A DNA stretch of 64,000 bases from DATJHM01 sp963777355 (GCA_963777355.1 CAVZQK010000001.1:558001-622000); one strand, 5' to 3'. Counted from the first letter of the stretch, positions 45,980-55,994 are shown. Program-made: numbers and translations. The notes: generated by a model from the sequence alone, not told the origin.

Positions 45980-46795
45980 ATGTCCCAGATAAATCCTGCT
46001 TTCGGGTCTTTCTGGCAAGGATCGCTCAGTGATCTCGCTCAGATTGTACGTCATATCCAGCGTGTACGAGCGTTTGGCCGTCTTTCTTTGCGTAACACCG
46101 AACGGCTGGGGATTATCCATCTTTACTATCGCGCTGGTAAACTGGTACATATTGTGGGCAATCGCGGCGATGTACGCCAGATTCTGACAGAGTTGCAGAT
46201 GTGGCGGCAAGGGTTTGTGCGCTTTGACCGCGGCGTTACCATCCGTGAGACGACGTTAAATGATGAACATGAGCAGCTCTTTGAAGATGTATTGTCACAC
46301 TTGCATCAATATGGTGCAGTAATAGCGTCTCCTAAGACGGAGCTACCCCGCGTTATCGAAGGCAATATTGTCTCCGCCGCTGACGATGCAAAACAATTGA
46401 TTTCTCCCTGGGAATGGCAGATCCTGCTTGAGGCTACGCGCCGTGTCTCGTTGGCTGTGGCCCATCTTGTCGGCCCTACTGAAGCGATGAGTGTCCTACG
46501 CGATATCCTGGACGATTGCTCTGCCGCTTTTCCCGCCTTTGCCAGTCTGAGAATTGTCCCTAATGGCTATCTTCAGATTGTAGATCGTTCTTATTTGGAC
46601 CGCCTCTCACGGAAAGAACTCCTCGAAGGTTTTACTGCCCTTATTGCAACATGCCAATATTTTTGTTCGCCAATAATTGGTGAGCAAGAAGCTCACAAGC
46701 TGATTATTCAGGCGCTGCAAGATATTGGTCCGACTTTGGTGAATCTTGGCGTGTTTCGTATCGATCAACGCTTGCTCTTACCCGGAAGTCGTTAA
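45980..46795 (+). CDS. DUF4388-like domain protein
   Basis: The 271-residue soluble protein begins with GSLSDLAQIVRHIQRVRAFGRLSLR and LGIIHLYYRAGKLVHIVGNRGD, the pattern of the DUF4388 (PatA N-terminal-like) module found in signalling proteins. The rest (WEWQILLEATRRVSLAVAHLVGPTEAMSVLRDIL) is helical and unassigned. It stands alone with its own promoter, and its stop is 12 bases from that of the convergent M16 protease. A signalling role is inferred only from the domain. Confidence 0.7.
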   Translation: MSQINPAFGSFWQGSLSDLAQIVRHIQRVRAFGRLSLRNTERLGIIHLYYRAGKLVHIVGNRGDVRQILTELQMWRQGFVRFDRGVTIRETTLNDEHEQLFEDVLSHLHQYGAVIASPKTELPRVIEGNIVSAADDAKQLISPWEWQILLEATRRVSLAVAHLVGPTEAMSVLRDILDDCSAAFPAFASLRIVPNGYLQIVDRSYLDRLSRKELLEGFTALIATCQYFCSPIIGEQEAHKLIIQALQDIGPTLVNLGVFRIDQRLLLPGSR

Positions 46796-46807
46796 AACGA
46801 CCTCTGT

Positions 46808-48082
46808 CTATTTACTCAGGATCTCTTTGGCCGATAATGGACCAAGCGCAGTCATTACCTGTTTTTCTTTTAGCGGAAAGCGCAGAAATGTACGGTGTAT
46901 ATCCTCTGTGCTTACCTGCTCGATCCGGGCGATTTTCTCCTCCTGGCTTGGGAGATGTTGCTCGATAACCCAATCTGAAGCCAGTGCTCGCATACAGCTA
47001 TAGGTCAATTCGCTACGCAAGACGATATCCCGTATACGCTTGCTTTTAGCCCGGCGTAGCTCGTCTTCTTCCACACCGTCACACAGGAAGATATCGAGCT
47101 CGTGTAATAACATCTGGTGTACGCGCCTGGCGTGTTCTGGTAAGGTGTTGGCCTCTAATAGGAAAATACCGGTTCCTTCCATACTGCGAATACTGCTTCC
47201 TACCAATTCAGCCAATCCTTGCTGCCGAATGTGCCAGTAGAGCCGTGAACCTTTGTGATCGCCGAGGATGTCGGCACCAAGCGCGGCGGCAGAGTAGTCA
47301 GAATCGGCCTGGCTGAGCAAAGGCATGGTGAGGAACAGGATCTGCTGTTTGAGTCGGGGATTGACCATGACATTTTGATAGGCTTGTTCAGGTTCGTAGA
47401 CGGTGCAGATGCGCCCACTCTCGCCGCTACGCCAATGACTACAGAAGCGCTCGGCCAGCGTGAGCAGGTGCTCCCAGTCAAATTTGCCGGCTATCGTCAG
47501 GATGATATTATTGGCACTATAGCGTTTTTGCCAGTATGCACGCATCTGCTCAATCTTCATCGCACGAATGCTGTCCTGGGTTCCCAGGACAGCATTGCCC
47601 AGAGGATGACTACCAAAGTAGGTGTGCAACATGCGGCGATAGGCAAGGCGCTGAGGCTGGTCTTCTGAACGAGCGATCTCGTTAATGATGACCTCTTTTT
47701 CTGTCAAAAAGTCTTGCTCATTGAGGCGGGGATAGATCATTCCGCTCAGCAGTTCCAGGGCACGGCTGAGCTGATCGCTGAGAATGCGTGCATAGTAAAC
47801 GGTGGCTTCCAGAGAGGTGAAGGCGTTGAGTTCCGCCCCAATCTTATTGAACTCCTGGGTGATCTGTTGCCAGTCCAGCGTTTGTGTCCCTTTGAAGGTC
47901 ATGTGCTCAAGAAAATGTGAGATCCCTGAGAGCGTAGGATCAAGCTCATCTCGTGCGCCGGTACGGACATAAAAGGCGACGGCAACGGACTCAAAGTCCG
48001 GCATCGTTTGTCCTACGATTTGTAGACCATTACTGAGGCGATGCGTATGAAATGCCGTGCTTGTGGCGCTAAAATCTGGCAT
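46808..48082 (-). CDS. M16 family zinc peptidase
   Basis: This is a processing-peptidase-like enzyme of 424 residues. The inverted zinc motif HFLEH is at residues 56-60 in ISHFLEHMTFKGT. The third ligand region is LTEKEVIINEIARSEDQP. SHPLGNAVLGTQDSI and the C-terminal half of the clam-shell (VMVNPRLKQQILFLTMP) follow. Bacterial members trim peptides; the substrate is unknown. It is followed upstream on the same strand by the MBL hydrolase with a 25-base gap. Confidence 0.93.
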   Translation of the reverse strand: MPDFSATSTAFHTHRLSNGLQIVGQTMPDFESVAVAFYVRTGARDELDPTLSGISHFLEHMTFKGTQTLDWQQITQEFNKIGAELNAFTSLEATVYYARILSDQLSRALELLSGMIYPRLNEQDFLTEKEVIINEIARSEDQPQRLAYRRMLHTYFGSHPLGNAVLGTQDSIRAMKIEQMRAYWQKRYSANNIILTIAGKFDWEHLLTLAERFCSHWRSGESGRICTVYEPEQAYQNVMVNPRLKQQILFLTMPLLSQADSDYSAAALGADILGDHKGSRLYWHIRQQGLAELVGSSIRSMEGTGIFLLEANTLPEHARRVHQMLLHELDIFLCDGVEEDELRRAKSKRIRDIVLRSELTYSCMRALASDWVIEQHLPSQEEKIARIEQVSTEDIHRTFLRFPLKEKQVMTALGPLSAKEILSK

Positions 48083-48107
48083 GAAAAGGTCCCTCTCTTT
48101 GTCTGTT

Positions 48108-49049
48108 CTATTGTGTCAGGCGCTCTGGATTTTTTTTCTGCCAGTAACGCATGTAACCTTGCACGGTCATGCGATAGTTGGTCGCGATCTCATAACGCAC
48201 AATGTCTTGCTTGTCATGTGCAACTGCCAGGAGTTCTGGCTGAGTTTGAGCAATGAGGAGCTCAAGGAGCTGGTCCTCGTTTTTCCCCTCTCGCAATCCC
48301 TGAAGCATTAGCTCTCCCCAGGAGAATAGTTTTGCTTGCAAGATCTCCAGATGTTGCTCAATCTGGTAGGTCGGACCAAAATGCGCCAGGTAGAGGACCT
48401 CTGGTTGGAGGTGACGCATGAGCTCAATACTTTTAACCCAGGCCTCCAGGTCTACGTCGGGAGGCGGCGTGGGCGGACGCACATAGTCAATTCCTTGCAG
48501 ACGCACACCTGCGACATCTCCAGCGAAAAGATCGCGGGTTTGCGGATCGAAAAAGATAATATGATGGATGGCATGGCCGGGCGTATAATGAACTTCAAGG
48601 GTCATCTCGCCTAGTTTCAACGTATCGCCATGCTCAAGAATCTGTAAGCGCGGGGCTGGTACGGACTTGATCTCTCCCCAAAGCGTCTGCATGCGCTCTC
48701 CATAGATACGAGTTGCGCTGGTGACGACTTTTGTCGTATCAAGCAGATGGGGTGCGCCAATACCATGTACATAGACGCTGGCCTGGGGCGTGTATTGGAG
48801 AAGATTCCCGGTTGCCCCGGCGTGATCGAGATGGATGTGTGTCAGTAAGATATGGGTAAGTTCTTCCGGCCTATGCCCGGTCTCGCGAATCGCCTCTAGA
48901 AGTTCGCCTAGCGTTGTTGTAGGACCTGGATCAATTAAGGCCAGGGTCCTGCCATTGGCTAAAAGGTAGCTGCCGATGATACCGGATTCCCCTTGAAATG
49001 GCAATGAGATTTGCCAGAGACCCGGATGTAGTTGTGTGACGCTCTTCAA
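48108..49049 (-). CDS. MBL-fold metallohydrolase
   Basis: The 313-residue metallo-beta-lactamase-fold enzyme has the metal motif LLTHIHLDHAGATG (His71, His73, Asp75, His76), IIGSYLLANGRTLALIDPGP before it, and TPGHAIHHIIFFDPQTRDLFAGDVAG after it. The C-terminal part is helical with VLYLAHFGPTYQIEQHLEIL. The start codon is TTG, with GGGAG about 8 bases upstream. The substrate is not evident; thioesterase or lactonase activity is common in the fold. Confidence 0.9.
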   Translation of the reverse strand: MKSVTQLHPGLWQISLPFQGESGIIGSYLLANGRTLALIDPGPTTTLGELLEAIRETGHRPEELTHILLTHIHLDHAGATGNLLQYTPQASVYVHGIGAPHLLDTTKVVTSATRIYGERMQTLWGEIKSVPAPRLQILEHGDTLKLGEMTLEVHYTPGHAIHHIIFFDPQTRDLFAGDVAGVRLQGIDYVRPPTPPPDVDLEAWVKSIELMRHLQPEVLYLAHFGPTYQIEQHLEILQAKLFSWGELMLQGLREGKNEDQLLELLIAQTQPELLAVAHDKQDIVRYEIATNYRMTVQGYMRYWQKKNPERLTQ

Positions 49050-49143
49050 GAGAGTACTCCCTTCCTCGGAGGGCTATTTGTCGGTGTAGAGGGGCGAAGA
49101 GCTAACCGCCGCTTTAGCTCTTCGCGATGTGGAAACCTCCAGA

Positions 49144-50721
49144 CTACTTCCTGGTTGAGATGGCTTTTGCCTGGGTAAAGAGCAGCAGGTAGTCATGCCC
49201 TCCGGCTTTTGAGTCGGTGCCGGACATATTGAAGCCCCCAAAGGGATGAACTCCTACTAGAGCTCCTGTGCACTTGCGATTGAAGTAGAGATTCCCTACA
49301 TAGAAATCCTCTTTAGCGCGTTGAATATGTTCTGCATTCTGCGAGAAAAGCGAGCCGGTCAGACCATACTCGGTATTATTGGCAATCTCAAGTGCCTCTG
49401 CAAAATCACGCGCTTTGATCACGGCCAGAACCGGCCCAAAGATCTCTTCTTGTGCGATACGTGCTTGAGGTGGTACATCTGCAAAGACGGTTGGTTCAAT
49501 AAAGTAGCCCGGCCCCTGATGCTTGCCACCGGTGAGCAAACGCCCTTCGTTTTTGCCGATCTCGATATATTCTAGGATCTTTTTCAGCGCGTTCTCGTCA
49601 ACTACTGCCCCCAGGGATGTTGTTGGCTGGGTGACATCGCCCATTGTCAGGCGCTGTGTAAGTTCAACGATGCGCTGAAGTACCCGGTCATATACCTGCT
49701 CAACAAGAATTGCGCGTGAGCCTGCGGAACATTTCTGGCCCTGAAAACCAAAGGCCGAGGCGACAATCGCAGTTGCAGCAGCTTCAAGATCGGCGCTCTC
49801 GTCAACGACGATAGAATCTTTTCCGCCCATCTCTAGAATCGCACGTTTCAGCCATTTCTGGCCGGGCTGATGCTTTGAGGCACGTTCGTAGATGCGCAAC
49901 CCGACATCGCGAGAACCGGTAAAGGCAACGAAACGAAGTTGAGGATGGTCGATCAGGGCATCGCCAATCACGGAACCAGAGCCGGGGAGAAAGTTGACCA
50001 CGCCTGCTGGCAGGCCTATATCTTCCAGAATACGCATAAATTGCCAGGCAATAGCCGGTGCGGTACTGGCAGGTTTGAGAATCACGGTATTGCCTGCAAC
50101 AAAAGCGGCACTGGTCATGCCGATCATAATGGCACAGGGGAAGTTCCAGGGGGGAATGACCGCTCCCACCCCTAAAGGAATATAGGTGAGTGAGCTCTCT
50201 TCGCTCGGAATCTGCGTTACAGGCTGCTCTTCTGCCAGGCGCAAGGCCTCACGAGCATAGTATTCGAGAAAATCAATCGCCTCGGCGGTGTCCGCATCGG
50301 CCTCGACCCAGCTTTTCCCCACTTCATAGATCATCCAGGCATTCATCAGAAAGCGGCGTTCGCGGAGCAGATCGGCAGCCGCAAAGAGATAACTGGCACG
50401 CTCTTCTGCTGGCACGCGCTTCCAGCTCTCAAAGGTCGCGGTTGCAATCTGTACTGCTTCGTTGACCTGTTGAACGGTGGCGCTGGAGAAATTTCCGATT
50501 ACCTGGTCAGGTTGCCCCGGATTTAGAGAGGCAAATGTCTTTGCATTAGAGATATGTTTTCCGCCGATAATCAGCGGATAGCTGCGCCCCAGCTCGTTTT
50601 TGACCTGTGTAAGAGCCTCAGCCTGGGCTCGCTGTATCTCTTCCTGGCTAAAGTCTTTTATCGCTTCATTTATAAATGGCGTTTTTGCCCGCGTGGTAAT
50701 ACTTTCAAATACTGTTGCCAT
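49144..50721 (-). CDS. rocA: 1-pyrroline-5-carboxylate dehydrogenase
   Basis: This enzyme oxidises pyrroline-5-carboxylate (glutamate semialdehyde) to glutamate in proline and arginine breakdown. The chain has 525 residues, the length of the monofunctional RocA/PruA form. Visible motifs are YPLIIGGKHI, IPPWNFPCAIMIGMTSAAFVAGNTVILKPAS, VAFTGSRDVG, the general base Glu in LEMGGKDSIVV and the catalytic Cys in FGFQGQKCSAGSR. The C-terminus has FGGFNMSGTDSKAGGHDYL. AAGGAGC precedes ATG 50721. No proline dehydrogenase is in the window. Confidence 0.93.
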   Translation of the reverse strand: MATVFESITTRAKTPFINEAIKDFSQEEIQRAQAEALTQVKNELGRSYPLIIGGKHISNAKTFASLNPGQPDQVIGNFSSATVQQVNEAVQIATATFESWKRVPAEERASYLFAAADLLRERRFLMNAWMIYEVGKSWVEADADTAEAIDFLEYYAREALRLAEEQPVTQIPSEESSLTYIPLGVGAVIPPWNFPCAIMIGMTSAAFVAGNTVILKPASTAPAIAWQFMRILEDIGLPAGVVNFLPGSGSVIGDALIDHPQLRFVAFTGSRDVGLRIYERASKHQPGQKWLKRAILEMGGKDSIVVDESADLEAAATAIVASAFGFQGQKCSAGSRAILVEQVYDRVLQRIVELTQRLTMGDVTQPTTSLGAVVDENALKKILEYIEIGKNEGRLLTGGKHQGPGYFIEPTVFADVPPQARIAQEEIFGPVLAVIKARDFAEALEIANNTEYGLTGSLFSQNAEHIQRAKEDFYVGNLYFNRKCTGALVGVHPFGGFNMSGTDSKAGGHDYLLLFTQAKAISTRK

Positions 50722-50901
50722 AAATTGCTCCTTGAAATAGTCCTTAAGAAATTTACACTGCGTTGTGTAGAAGGGTCCTTGCTATCATTGGTTAAAAAAT
50801 ACGTGTTTGTGTGGCTATTTGCATTGTATCATCTTTACTCATAAAAGTTCAGTCTGAACGTCTCTCTTTTAAGATGTATTGATGGTAAATATTTTGTGTA
50901 A

Positions 50902-51666
50902 TTATTCTTTCAAGAAAGCTCGTAGTTCCTGAAGTTGTTCCTTCTCAAAACATGCCTCAAAGGTGCGATGTTCATGGGCGTTGGGGTGAGGTAAGAAAAC
51001 GATGTATCGAGGATGTTGCCCAATTTGTAGAGGACCACACATGTTTTCATCGGGAAGGTCAAATTCATTTCTCACAACGTTTCTTGTATGTTTCCCCAGA
51101 ATGACAATAATTTTTGCTCCAGATACCTCTATTACCCGCAGTAAATAGCGCCTTGCGCATTCAGGCAATGCTGCTTCGACGCCTATTTCACTTCTGGATT
51201 TGCAGTGGACACTCTCGGTAAGAGCATAATCTATGCCGTCTTTTACCTCTCTTTCTAGTAGTTCTTTTGCACGATTGCGTACCTGTGACCAGAAGCTAAC
51301 TGCCCTTCCCCGTGAACCATTCAGCCGCAAATAGCGCGTGCCATTTTCTATCCACTGTTTGCGTCCACCTGCGTAACGGTGAGCGAAAAAATCCTCTATC
51401 CATTCATCAGGCCAGGACCAGAGTGGAAACTCTTCTCGCTCCTCAATAGAGGGATTATCGTCAATAGAGGGGTTTGAGCTGAGAAACAAAATTGGAGCAT
51501 GTTGTATGTCTCCGCTCCACGGTTCAGGTACTTGATGTTGCGTCAGTGTAGTGGGGTGATTGGCATGCTGGACGGAGATAATTCTGGAGCAGGGATTACT
51601 GCTTTGAGGAGAAGTGAACCATTGCTGAATGTTTGGGCAATGGGCAATTTCGTGTAATAAATCCAT
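50902..51666 (-). CDS. Uracil-DNA glycosylase-like superfamily protein, function unknown
   Basis: The 254 residues contain ILFLSSNPSIDDNPSIEER, SVHCKSRSEIGVEAALPECARRYLLRVI, SGAKIIVILGKHTR and YIVFLPHPNAHEHRTFE. The order of an NP-type loop, a CKS/C cluster, a GKHTR strand and a PHPN loop is reminiscent of the uracil-DNA glycosylase fold, where the last loop contacts DNA. Activity is not shown. AAGGAG precedes ATG 51666. It is divergent from the symporter and alone in its direction. Confidence 0.55.
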   Translation of the reverse strand: MDLLHEIAHCPNIQQWFTSPQSSNPCSRIISVQHANHPTTLTQHQVPEPWSGDIQHAPILFLSSNPSIDDNPSIEEREEFPLWSWPDEWIEDFFAHRYAGGRKQWIENGTRYLRLNGSRGRAVSFWSQVRNRAKELLEREVKDGIDYALTESVHCKSRSEIGVEAALPECARRYLLRVIEVSGAKIIVILGKHTRNVVRNEFDLPDENMCGPLQIGQHPRYIVFLPHPNAHEHRTFEACFEKEQLQELRAFLKE

Positions 51667-51978
51667 TGGTCTCTCCTTGAAAATACTACTCTAAGAAAAT
51701 ATCATTCTAAAACATCTGTATTATAGCTAAGTATATGACTGAGAAGATTTAAACGCAACAATAAAGGTAGGTTCACTATAGAACCGAATTTGCAACTTTT
51801 TGTGTTATTCAGTCGTGCTGTTACTACATAGATGACTTCCTATTGAGGAAGAGAAAAAGACTCTGTTGGTACCTGCTGGAATGTCTGCTCCTATCAGACA
51901 GTGGTCCTTTCTGCTGTGTTTCTTGTTTTTCCTTTGTAGCATTTTCTCTATTCTTTTCTAGACAGGAGGAGAACTGTT
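51667..51978. other. Divergent intergenic region
   Basis: No gene or RNA is visible. It holds promoters for the UDG-like gene and the symporter operon. The only firm signal is the AGGAGGAG ribosome-binding site before 51979. Confidence 0.4.
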
Positions 51979-53631
51979 ATGTTTGCTCTTGCATCGGTGC
52001 AAGTGCACATTACTGCTAACGCGACGTGGGTAGACTATTTGATTATCTTGATCTACTTTGGCGTCACATTAGGCATTGGTTTGACCCTTAGAAGTCGTAT
52101 GAAATCCTCTGAAGATTTCTTCCTGTCGGGTCGTTCATTGCCGAGCTGGGTGACAGGATTGGCTTTTGTCGGAGCAAATCTAGGGGCGCTTGAGATTCTG
52201 GGTATGGGCGCAAATGCTGCACAGTATGGCATTTTGCAGGCCCATTTTTATTGGATTGGTGCTATTCCGGCGATGATTTTTGTCGCGATCTTCATGATGC
52301 CTTTCTATTATGGCAGTAAAGCACACTCGGTGCCCGGCTTTTTGAAGATGCGCTATAACGAGGCTACCCGTGGTTTCAATGCCATTACATTTGCAATTCT
52401 GACATTGCTCACTTCTGGTATCAATATGTATGCTGCTGCGCTCGTGTTTAATGTCCTTTTAGGTTGGTCGCTGGATGCCTGTATCTGGGCGGCGGCGGTC
52501 TTTATTATGGCCTATATTCTGTTAGGCGGTCTGACTTCCTCGATTTATAATGAAACGCTTCAGTTTTTCTTGATTGTGGCTGGCCTTTTGCCCTTGACGA
52601 TTATTGGTTTAATCAATGTTGGTGGTTGGTCAGGACTTCAGGCGAGAATTCACAATCCCGCCTTTTTCCATTTGTGGGCTGGTACGGCAACAAACAATAA
52701 TCCGTTCGGGGTGAACTTTATTGGTATTATTCTTGGCCTGGGCTTTGTCTTGAGCTTTGGCTATTGGTGTACCGATTTTCTGGTGGTTCAGCGTGCCCTG
52801 GCGGCGGAAGATGAAGCGGCTGCCGAACGTACTCCGTTGATTGCTACTTTCCCAAAACTGTTTTTCCCCTTCCTGGCGATTGCTCCGGGTCTGATTATTC
52901 TCAGCGTCCTGCCCGGTCTTGGTCATGGCGGCGGCTTCGAGAACTCGTACAATATGGCGATCCCATTTGCGATGGTTCACTACTTCCCGAATGGCCTGCT
53001 TGGCCTGGGTTTAACTGCTCTACTTGCTTCATTTATGTCTGGCATGGCCGGGAATGTGACTGCGTTTAATACTGTCTGGACCTACGACATCTATCGTTCT
53101 TATATTAAGAAGGACGCTCCTGATACGCACTACTTGTGGATGGGACGTATCATCACTGTTGTCGGTATTGTCCTCAGTGTTGGTACCGCATATCTGGCTT
53201 CGGGTTTCTCCAGTATTATGGACTATGTTCAGGTCCTCTTCTCGCTGGTCAATGCTCCTCTGCTGGCAACGTTCTTGCTGGGTATGTTCTGGCGTAGAAC
53301 AACTCCCTGGGGCGGTTTCTTTGGCCTGCTGATTGGTACCCTCACTTCTCTGGCGCTCTGGATTATGGAGCAGTTTCTCCATCTTTTCTCTCTTGGTAGC
53401 TCTGAAGGCTCCAGTATGTGGCGTGCCTTTATTGCTTTTGCGGTCTGTTTCATCTGTACTATCGCGGTCTCACTTTTCACCAAGCCAAAGCCTGATGAGG
53501 AACTGAAGGGACTGGTCTATAGCTTAACACCAAAGGTGACACCACCGCCTACTGTCTGGTATAAGCGGCCTCTGGTCCTGGCTGCTACCGCGATTGTGAT
53601 TTTTATCATCCTGAATGTGGTCTTCTGGTAG
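51979..53631 (+). CDS. Sodium:solute symporter (SSS family)
   Basis: The 550-residue membrane transporter has about 13-14 helices. Family features are VDYLIILIYFGVTLGIGL in the first helix, SSEDFFLSGRSLPSWVTGLAFVGANLGALEILGMGA with the sodium-site helix, MPFYYGSKAHSVPGFLKMRY, and YILLGGLTSSIYNETLQFFLI. Substrates of such carriers include sugars, amino acids and vitamins; this one cannot be assigned. A very strong AGGAGGAG site precedes the ATG. A two-helix small protein follows in the same operon. Confidence 0.92.
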   Translation: MFALASVQVHITANATWVDYLIILIYFGVTLGIGLTLRSRMKSSEDFFLSGRSLPSWVTGLAFVGANLGALEILGMGANAAQYGILQAHFYWIGAIPAMIFVAIFMMPFYYGSKAHSVPGFLKMRYNEATRGFNAITFAILTLLTSGINMYAAALVFNVLLGWSLDACIWAAAVFIMAYILLGGLTSSIYNETLQFFLIVAGLLPLTIIGLINVGGWSGLQARIHNPAFFHLWAGTATNNNPFGVNFIGIILGLGFVLSFGYWCTDFLVVQRALAAEDEAAAERTPLIATFPKLFFPFLAIAPGLIILSVLPGLGHGGGFENSYNMAIPFAMVHYFPNGLLGLGLTALLASFMSGMAGNVTAFNTVWTYDIYRSYIKKDAPDTHYLWMGRIITVVGIVLSVGTAYLASGFSSIMDYVQVLFSLVNAPLLATFLLGMFWRRTTPWGGFFGLLIGTLTSLALWIMEQFLHLFSLGSSEGSSMWRAFIAFAVCFICTIAVSLFTKPKPDEELKGLVYSLTPKVTPPPTVWYKRPLVLAATAIVIFIILNVVFW

Positions 53632-53651
53632 TGTGAGGAGAGAAGATACTT

Positions 53652-53936
53652 ATGAGTCAGAACGATGTCCAGGGTATGGAAAGCTCGGATCAGAACGATG
53701 TCCAGGGTATGAAAAGCTCGAAGCAGACGCATAGGATGTCGATTGCGTTGACGATTGGGGCTACGATTGGTTTTATTGGCCTGATTCTGTTGCTTTATGG
53801 CTTGTTTGGCAATGCGCGTTATAGCCAGAGCGATAATATCAATATTAATCTCTGGTGGGGCTTGGTCATGGTAATCTTTGGCATTATCATGGCCGGCGGA
53901 AGCTACCTTTCAACCCGTCTGAAAGCCGCACGATAA
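53652..53936 (+). CDS. Small two-helix membrane protein with N-terminal tandem repeat
   Basis: The protein of 94 residues has a polar head in which QNDVQGMESSD is followed at once by QNDVQGMKSSK, a 33-base direct repeat with few changes. Two helices follow (IALTIGATIGFIGLILLLYGLFG and LWWGLVMVIFGIIMAGGSYL). It begins 20 bases after the symporter stop, so it may be a partner or regulatory subunit of that carrier. I know no named family. Confidence 0.75.
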   Translation: MSQNDVQGMESSDQNDVQGMKSSKQTHRMSIALTIGATIGFIGLILLLYGLFGNARYSQSDNININLWWGLVMVIFGIIMAGGSYLSTRLKAAR

Positions 53937-53973
53937 AACTACCTGCTAAGAAATTTGTTGTTGCTCGGTGAGA

Positions 53974-54009
53974 CCAGGATACAAGATTAGTGCTAATTAT
54001 GTATCCTGG
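53974..54009. terminator. Hairpin after symporter operon
   Basis: CCAGGATACA pairs with TGTATCCTGG, and the inner GATTAG/CTAAT can extend it. No long T-run follows. Confidence 0.5.
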
Positions 54010-54085
54010 CCTCATTGATTTATTCATTTGGTTTACGTGGGTAGCTCTGATTTTGCTAGATAAATATAATGATAATAATGATCTC

Positions 54086-54117
54086 GATAAGCGGCTGAAC
54101 GCGGTTCGCCGCTTATT
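54086..54117. terminator. Second hairpin before the sedolisin gene
   Basis: GATAAGCGGC pairs with GCCGCTTATT around a 12-base loop. A T-rich run (CTCCTCTTTTTTTTA) lies about 15 bases further downstream. Confidence 0.45.
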
Positions 54118-54179
54118 GCGTGTCTAATATACTCCTCTTTTTTTTAATAATGCTTTATGATTTTTGCCGTGGAGGCGCA

Positions 54180-55949
54180 ATGAAAATCCTCTCTTGTCGG
54201 CGCTGGTTGTATCAACTTTTCCTGTTTGTGTTTCTTATTGTGAATATCGTGCTTGCCTCGCTTTCTCCTGATTTTACTGGTATTGCGAATGCTCGCTGGT
54301 TACTCCAGCCAGCACGCATTACCTTATCCAATCAGCTCCTGCCCTGGTTGAGACAGCAACATCCTATACAATCTACTCTGGTTGGTAATCCGCTTTTGCA
54401 TCTTTCAATTTCACTTCAGATGCGCAATATGGCAGCGTTAGATGCTTTGCTTGCAGCACAAAATGATCCTGAGTCTCTCTGGTATCATCACTATCTCACG
54501 CCCCAGGAATTTACCCGCCGTTTCGGTGCTGCTCAGGCGACGGTGAATATGGCCAGTGCCTATCTGCGGCATTGGGGGTTGCAGGTGTCTGCCGTTGCAC
54601 CTAACCGCTTGCTGTTGAATGTTGATGGTCCGCTACTAAATGTTGAGGGAGCATTTGGAATACATATTGTCCGGTATCACCTGGGAACGAGTCTGGTCTA
54701 TGCTCCTACCACTTCTCCCTCTCTCCCGCGCGCCCTGGCTGGAATGGTATTGCATATCGGTGGCCTGGATTCTGTTGCTCATTATCATCCTATGCATATG
54801 CGTCCTCATAGTGTACAGAATGCGAAAATGATGCAGCAAGCCTTTACTCCTCTTCAATTGCGGACCGCCTATGATATTCAGCCGCTGCTGAAAGATGGTG
54901 AGAATGGCACAAATCAGACTGTGGCTTTTGTCGAACTGGATGGGTTTAATCCCACTGATATTGCCCATTTTTATGCTGCGTATCATCTAGGGATACCAAA
55001 TTATAAGACGATCTTTCTGGATGGAGCGGTAAATCGTCCCGCCGCCAATTCTATTGAGGTTGAATTGGATATGGAGTCTATGGCGGCCATTGCACCTGGA
55101 ACACAGCAACTGCTCTATTTAGGTCAGAATAACGCCCAGGGTATTAATGATATTTATACCAGGATTGTAAACGATGACCTGGCAAAGGTTGTAAGTACCA
55201 GTTGGGGTGTCTGCGAGGCAGCGCTTGATCCATCTGAGCACCAGGTACTCAATAATATTTTTAAACAGGGTGCAGCTGAGGGCCAATCCTTTTTTGCTGC
55301 TGCCGGTGATCTGGGAGCCTATGATTGCCAGAATTACGCCCTGGCGGTAGACTCTCCTGCTGATAATCCCTACGTCGTTGGTGTTGGTGGGACCAGTCTT
55401 CAGATCTCTCCTGGTGGTGTCTATAAACATGAGCAGGCCTGGTCCTGTCCTACTTGTACAGATGGTGGACCTTATGGAGATGGTGGCGGCGGCGGTGTGA
55501 GCAGTGTTTTTCTTCGTCCCAACTATCAAAAAGGACCCGGTATCTATAGTCTGTATCGTACCGTGCCCGATGTCTCCGCCGACGCCGATCCAAAGACCGG
55601 GTATGCTATTTATTGTACGGTTCCCCAAAGCGGCTGCCCTACAAATGGCTGGGTGACCGCTGGAGGAACCAGCGGTGCCGCTCCTCTCTGGACTGGACTT
55701 GCTGTTGAACTGAATCAATATCTGGCAAAGCAGCATAAAGTTGGCCTGGGTAATGCGATTGCCCTGCTCTATTGGCTTTATAACGCACGCCAGCTAAAAT
55801 ACCCGCCATTTCACGATATTACTGCTGGAAATAATCTCTACTATTCTGCTACCGTAAACTACGATCTTTCCACTGGAATTGGTAGCCCCGATGGCTGGAA
55901 TCTTGCCCGTAATCTGGCTACCTATCTACCAGGTAGCCAGAAAAAGTAG
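54180..55949 (+). CDS. Sedolisin-type serine-carboxyl peptidase (S53)
   Basis: This secreted acid protease has 589 residues. A signal helix (LFLFVFLIVNIVLASL) is followed by an activation prodomain (WYHHYLTPQEFTRRFG, about 95-250) that blocks the enzyme until cleaved. The catalytic domain has Glu and Asp spaced by four in EVELDMES (about 293 and 297), TSWGVCEA, AAAGDLGAYDC and the Ser in GGTSGAAPLW (about 498). The calcium site FHDITAGNN and DLSTGIGSP end the domain. ATG 54180 with GGAGG 5 bases upstream is preferred to the GTG at 54120. It implies growth in acidic conditions. Confidence 0.93.
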   Translation: MKILSCRRWLYQLFLFVFLIVNIVLASLSPDFTGIANARWLLQPARITLSNQLLPWLRQQHPIQSTLVGNPLLHLSISLQMRNMAALDALLAAQNDPESLWYHHYLTPQEFTRRFGAAQATVNMASAYLRHWGLQVSAVAPNRLLLNVDGPLLNVEGAFGIHIVRYHLGTSLVYAPTTSPSLPRALAGMVLHIGGLDSVAHYHPMHMRPHSVQNAKMMQQAFTPLQLRTAYDIQPLLKDGENGTNQTVAFVELDGFNPTDIAHFYAAYHLGIPNYKTIFLDGAVNRPAANSIEVELDMESMAAIAPGTQQLLYLGQNNAQGINDIYTRIVNDDLAKVVSTSWGVCEAALDPSEHQVLNNIFKQGAAEGQSFFAAAGDLGAYDCQNYALAVDSPADNPYVVGVGGTSLQISPGGVYKHEQAWSCPTCTDGGPYGDGGGGGVSSVFLRPNYQKGPGIYSLYRTVPDVSADADPKTGYAIYCTVPQSGCPTNGWVTAGGTSGAAPLWTGLAVELNQYLAKQHKVGLGNAIALLYWLYNARQLKYPPFHDITAGNNLYYSATVNYDLSTGIGSPDGWNLARNLATYLPGSQKK

Positions 55950-55994
55950 AGGAGGCTTTAAAGACAGCGCTTCTACACGGTTTTTCTTGGTTTC

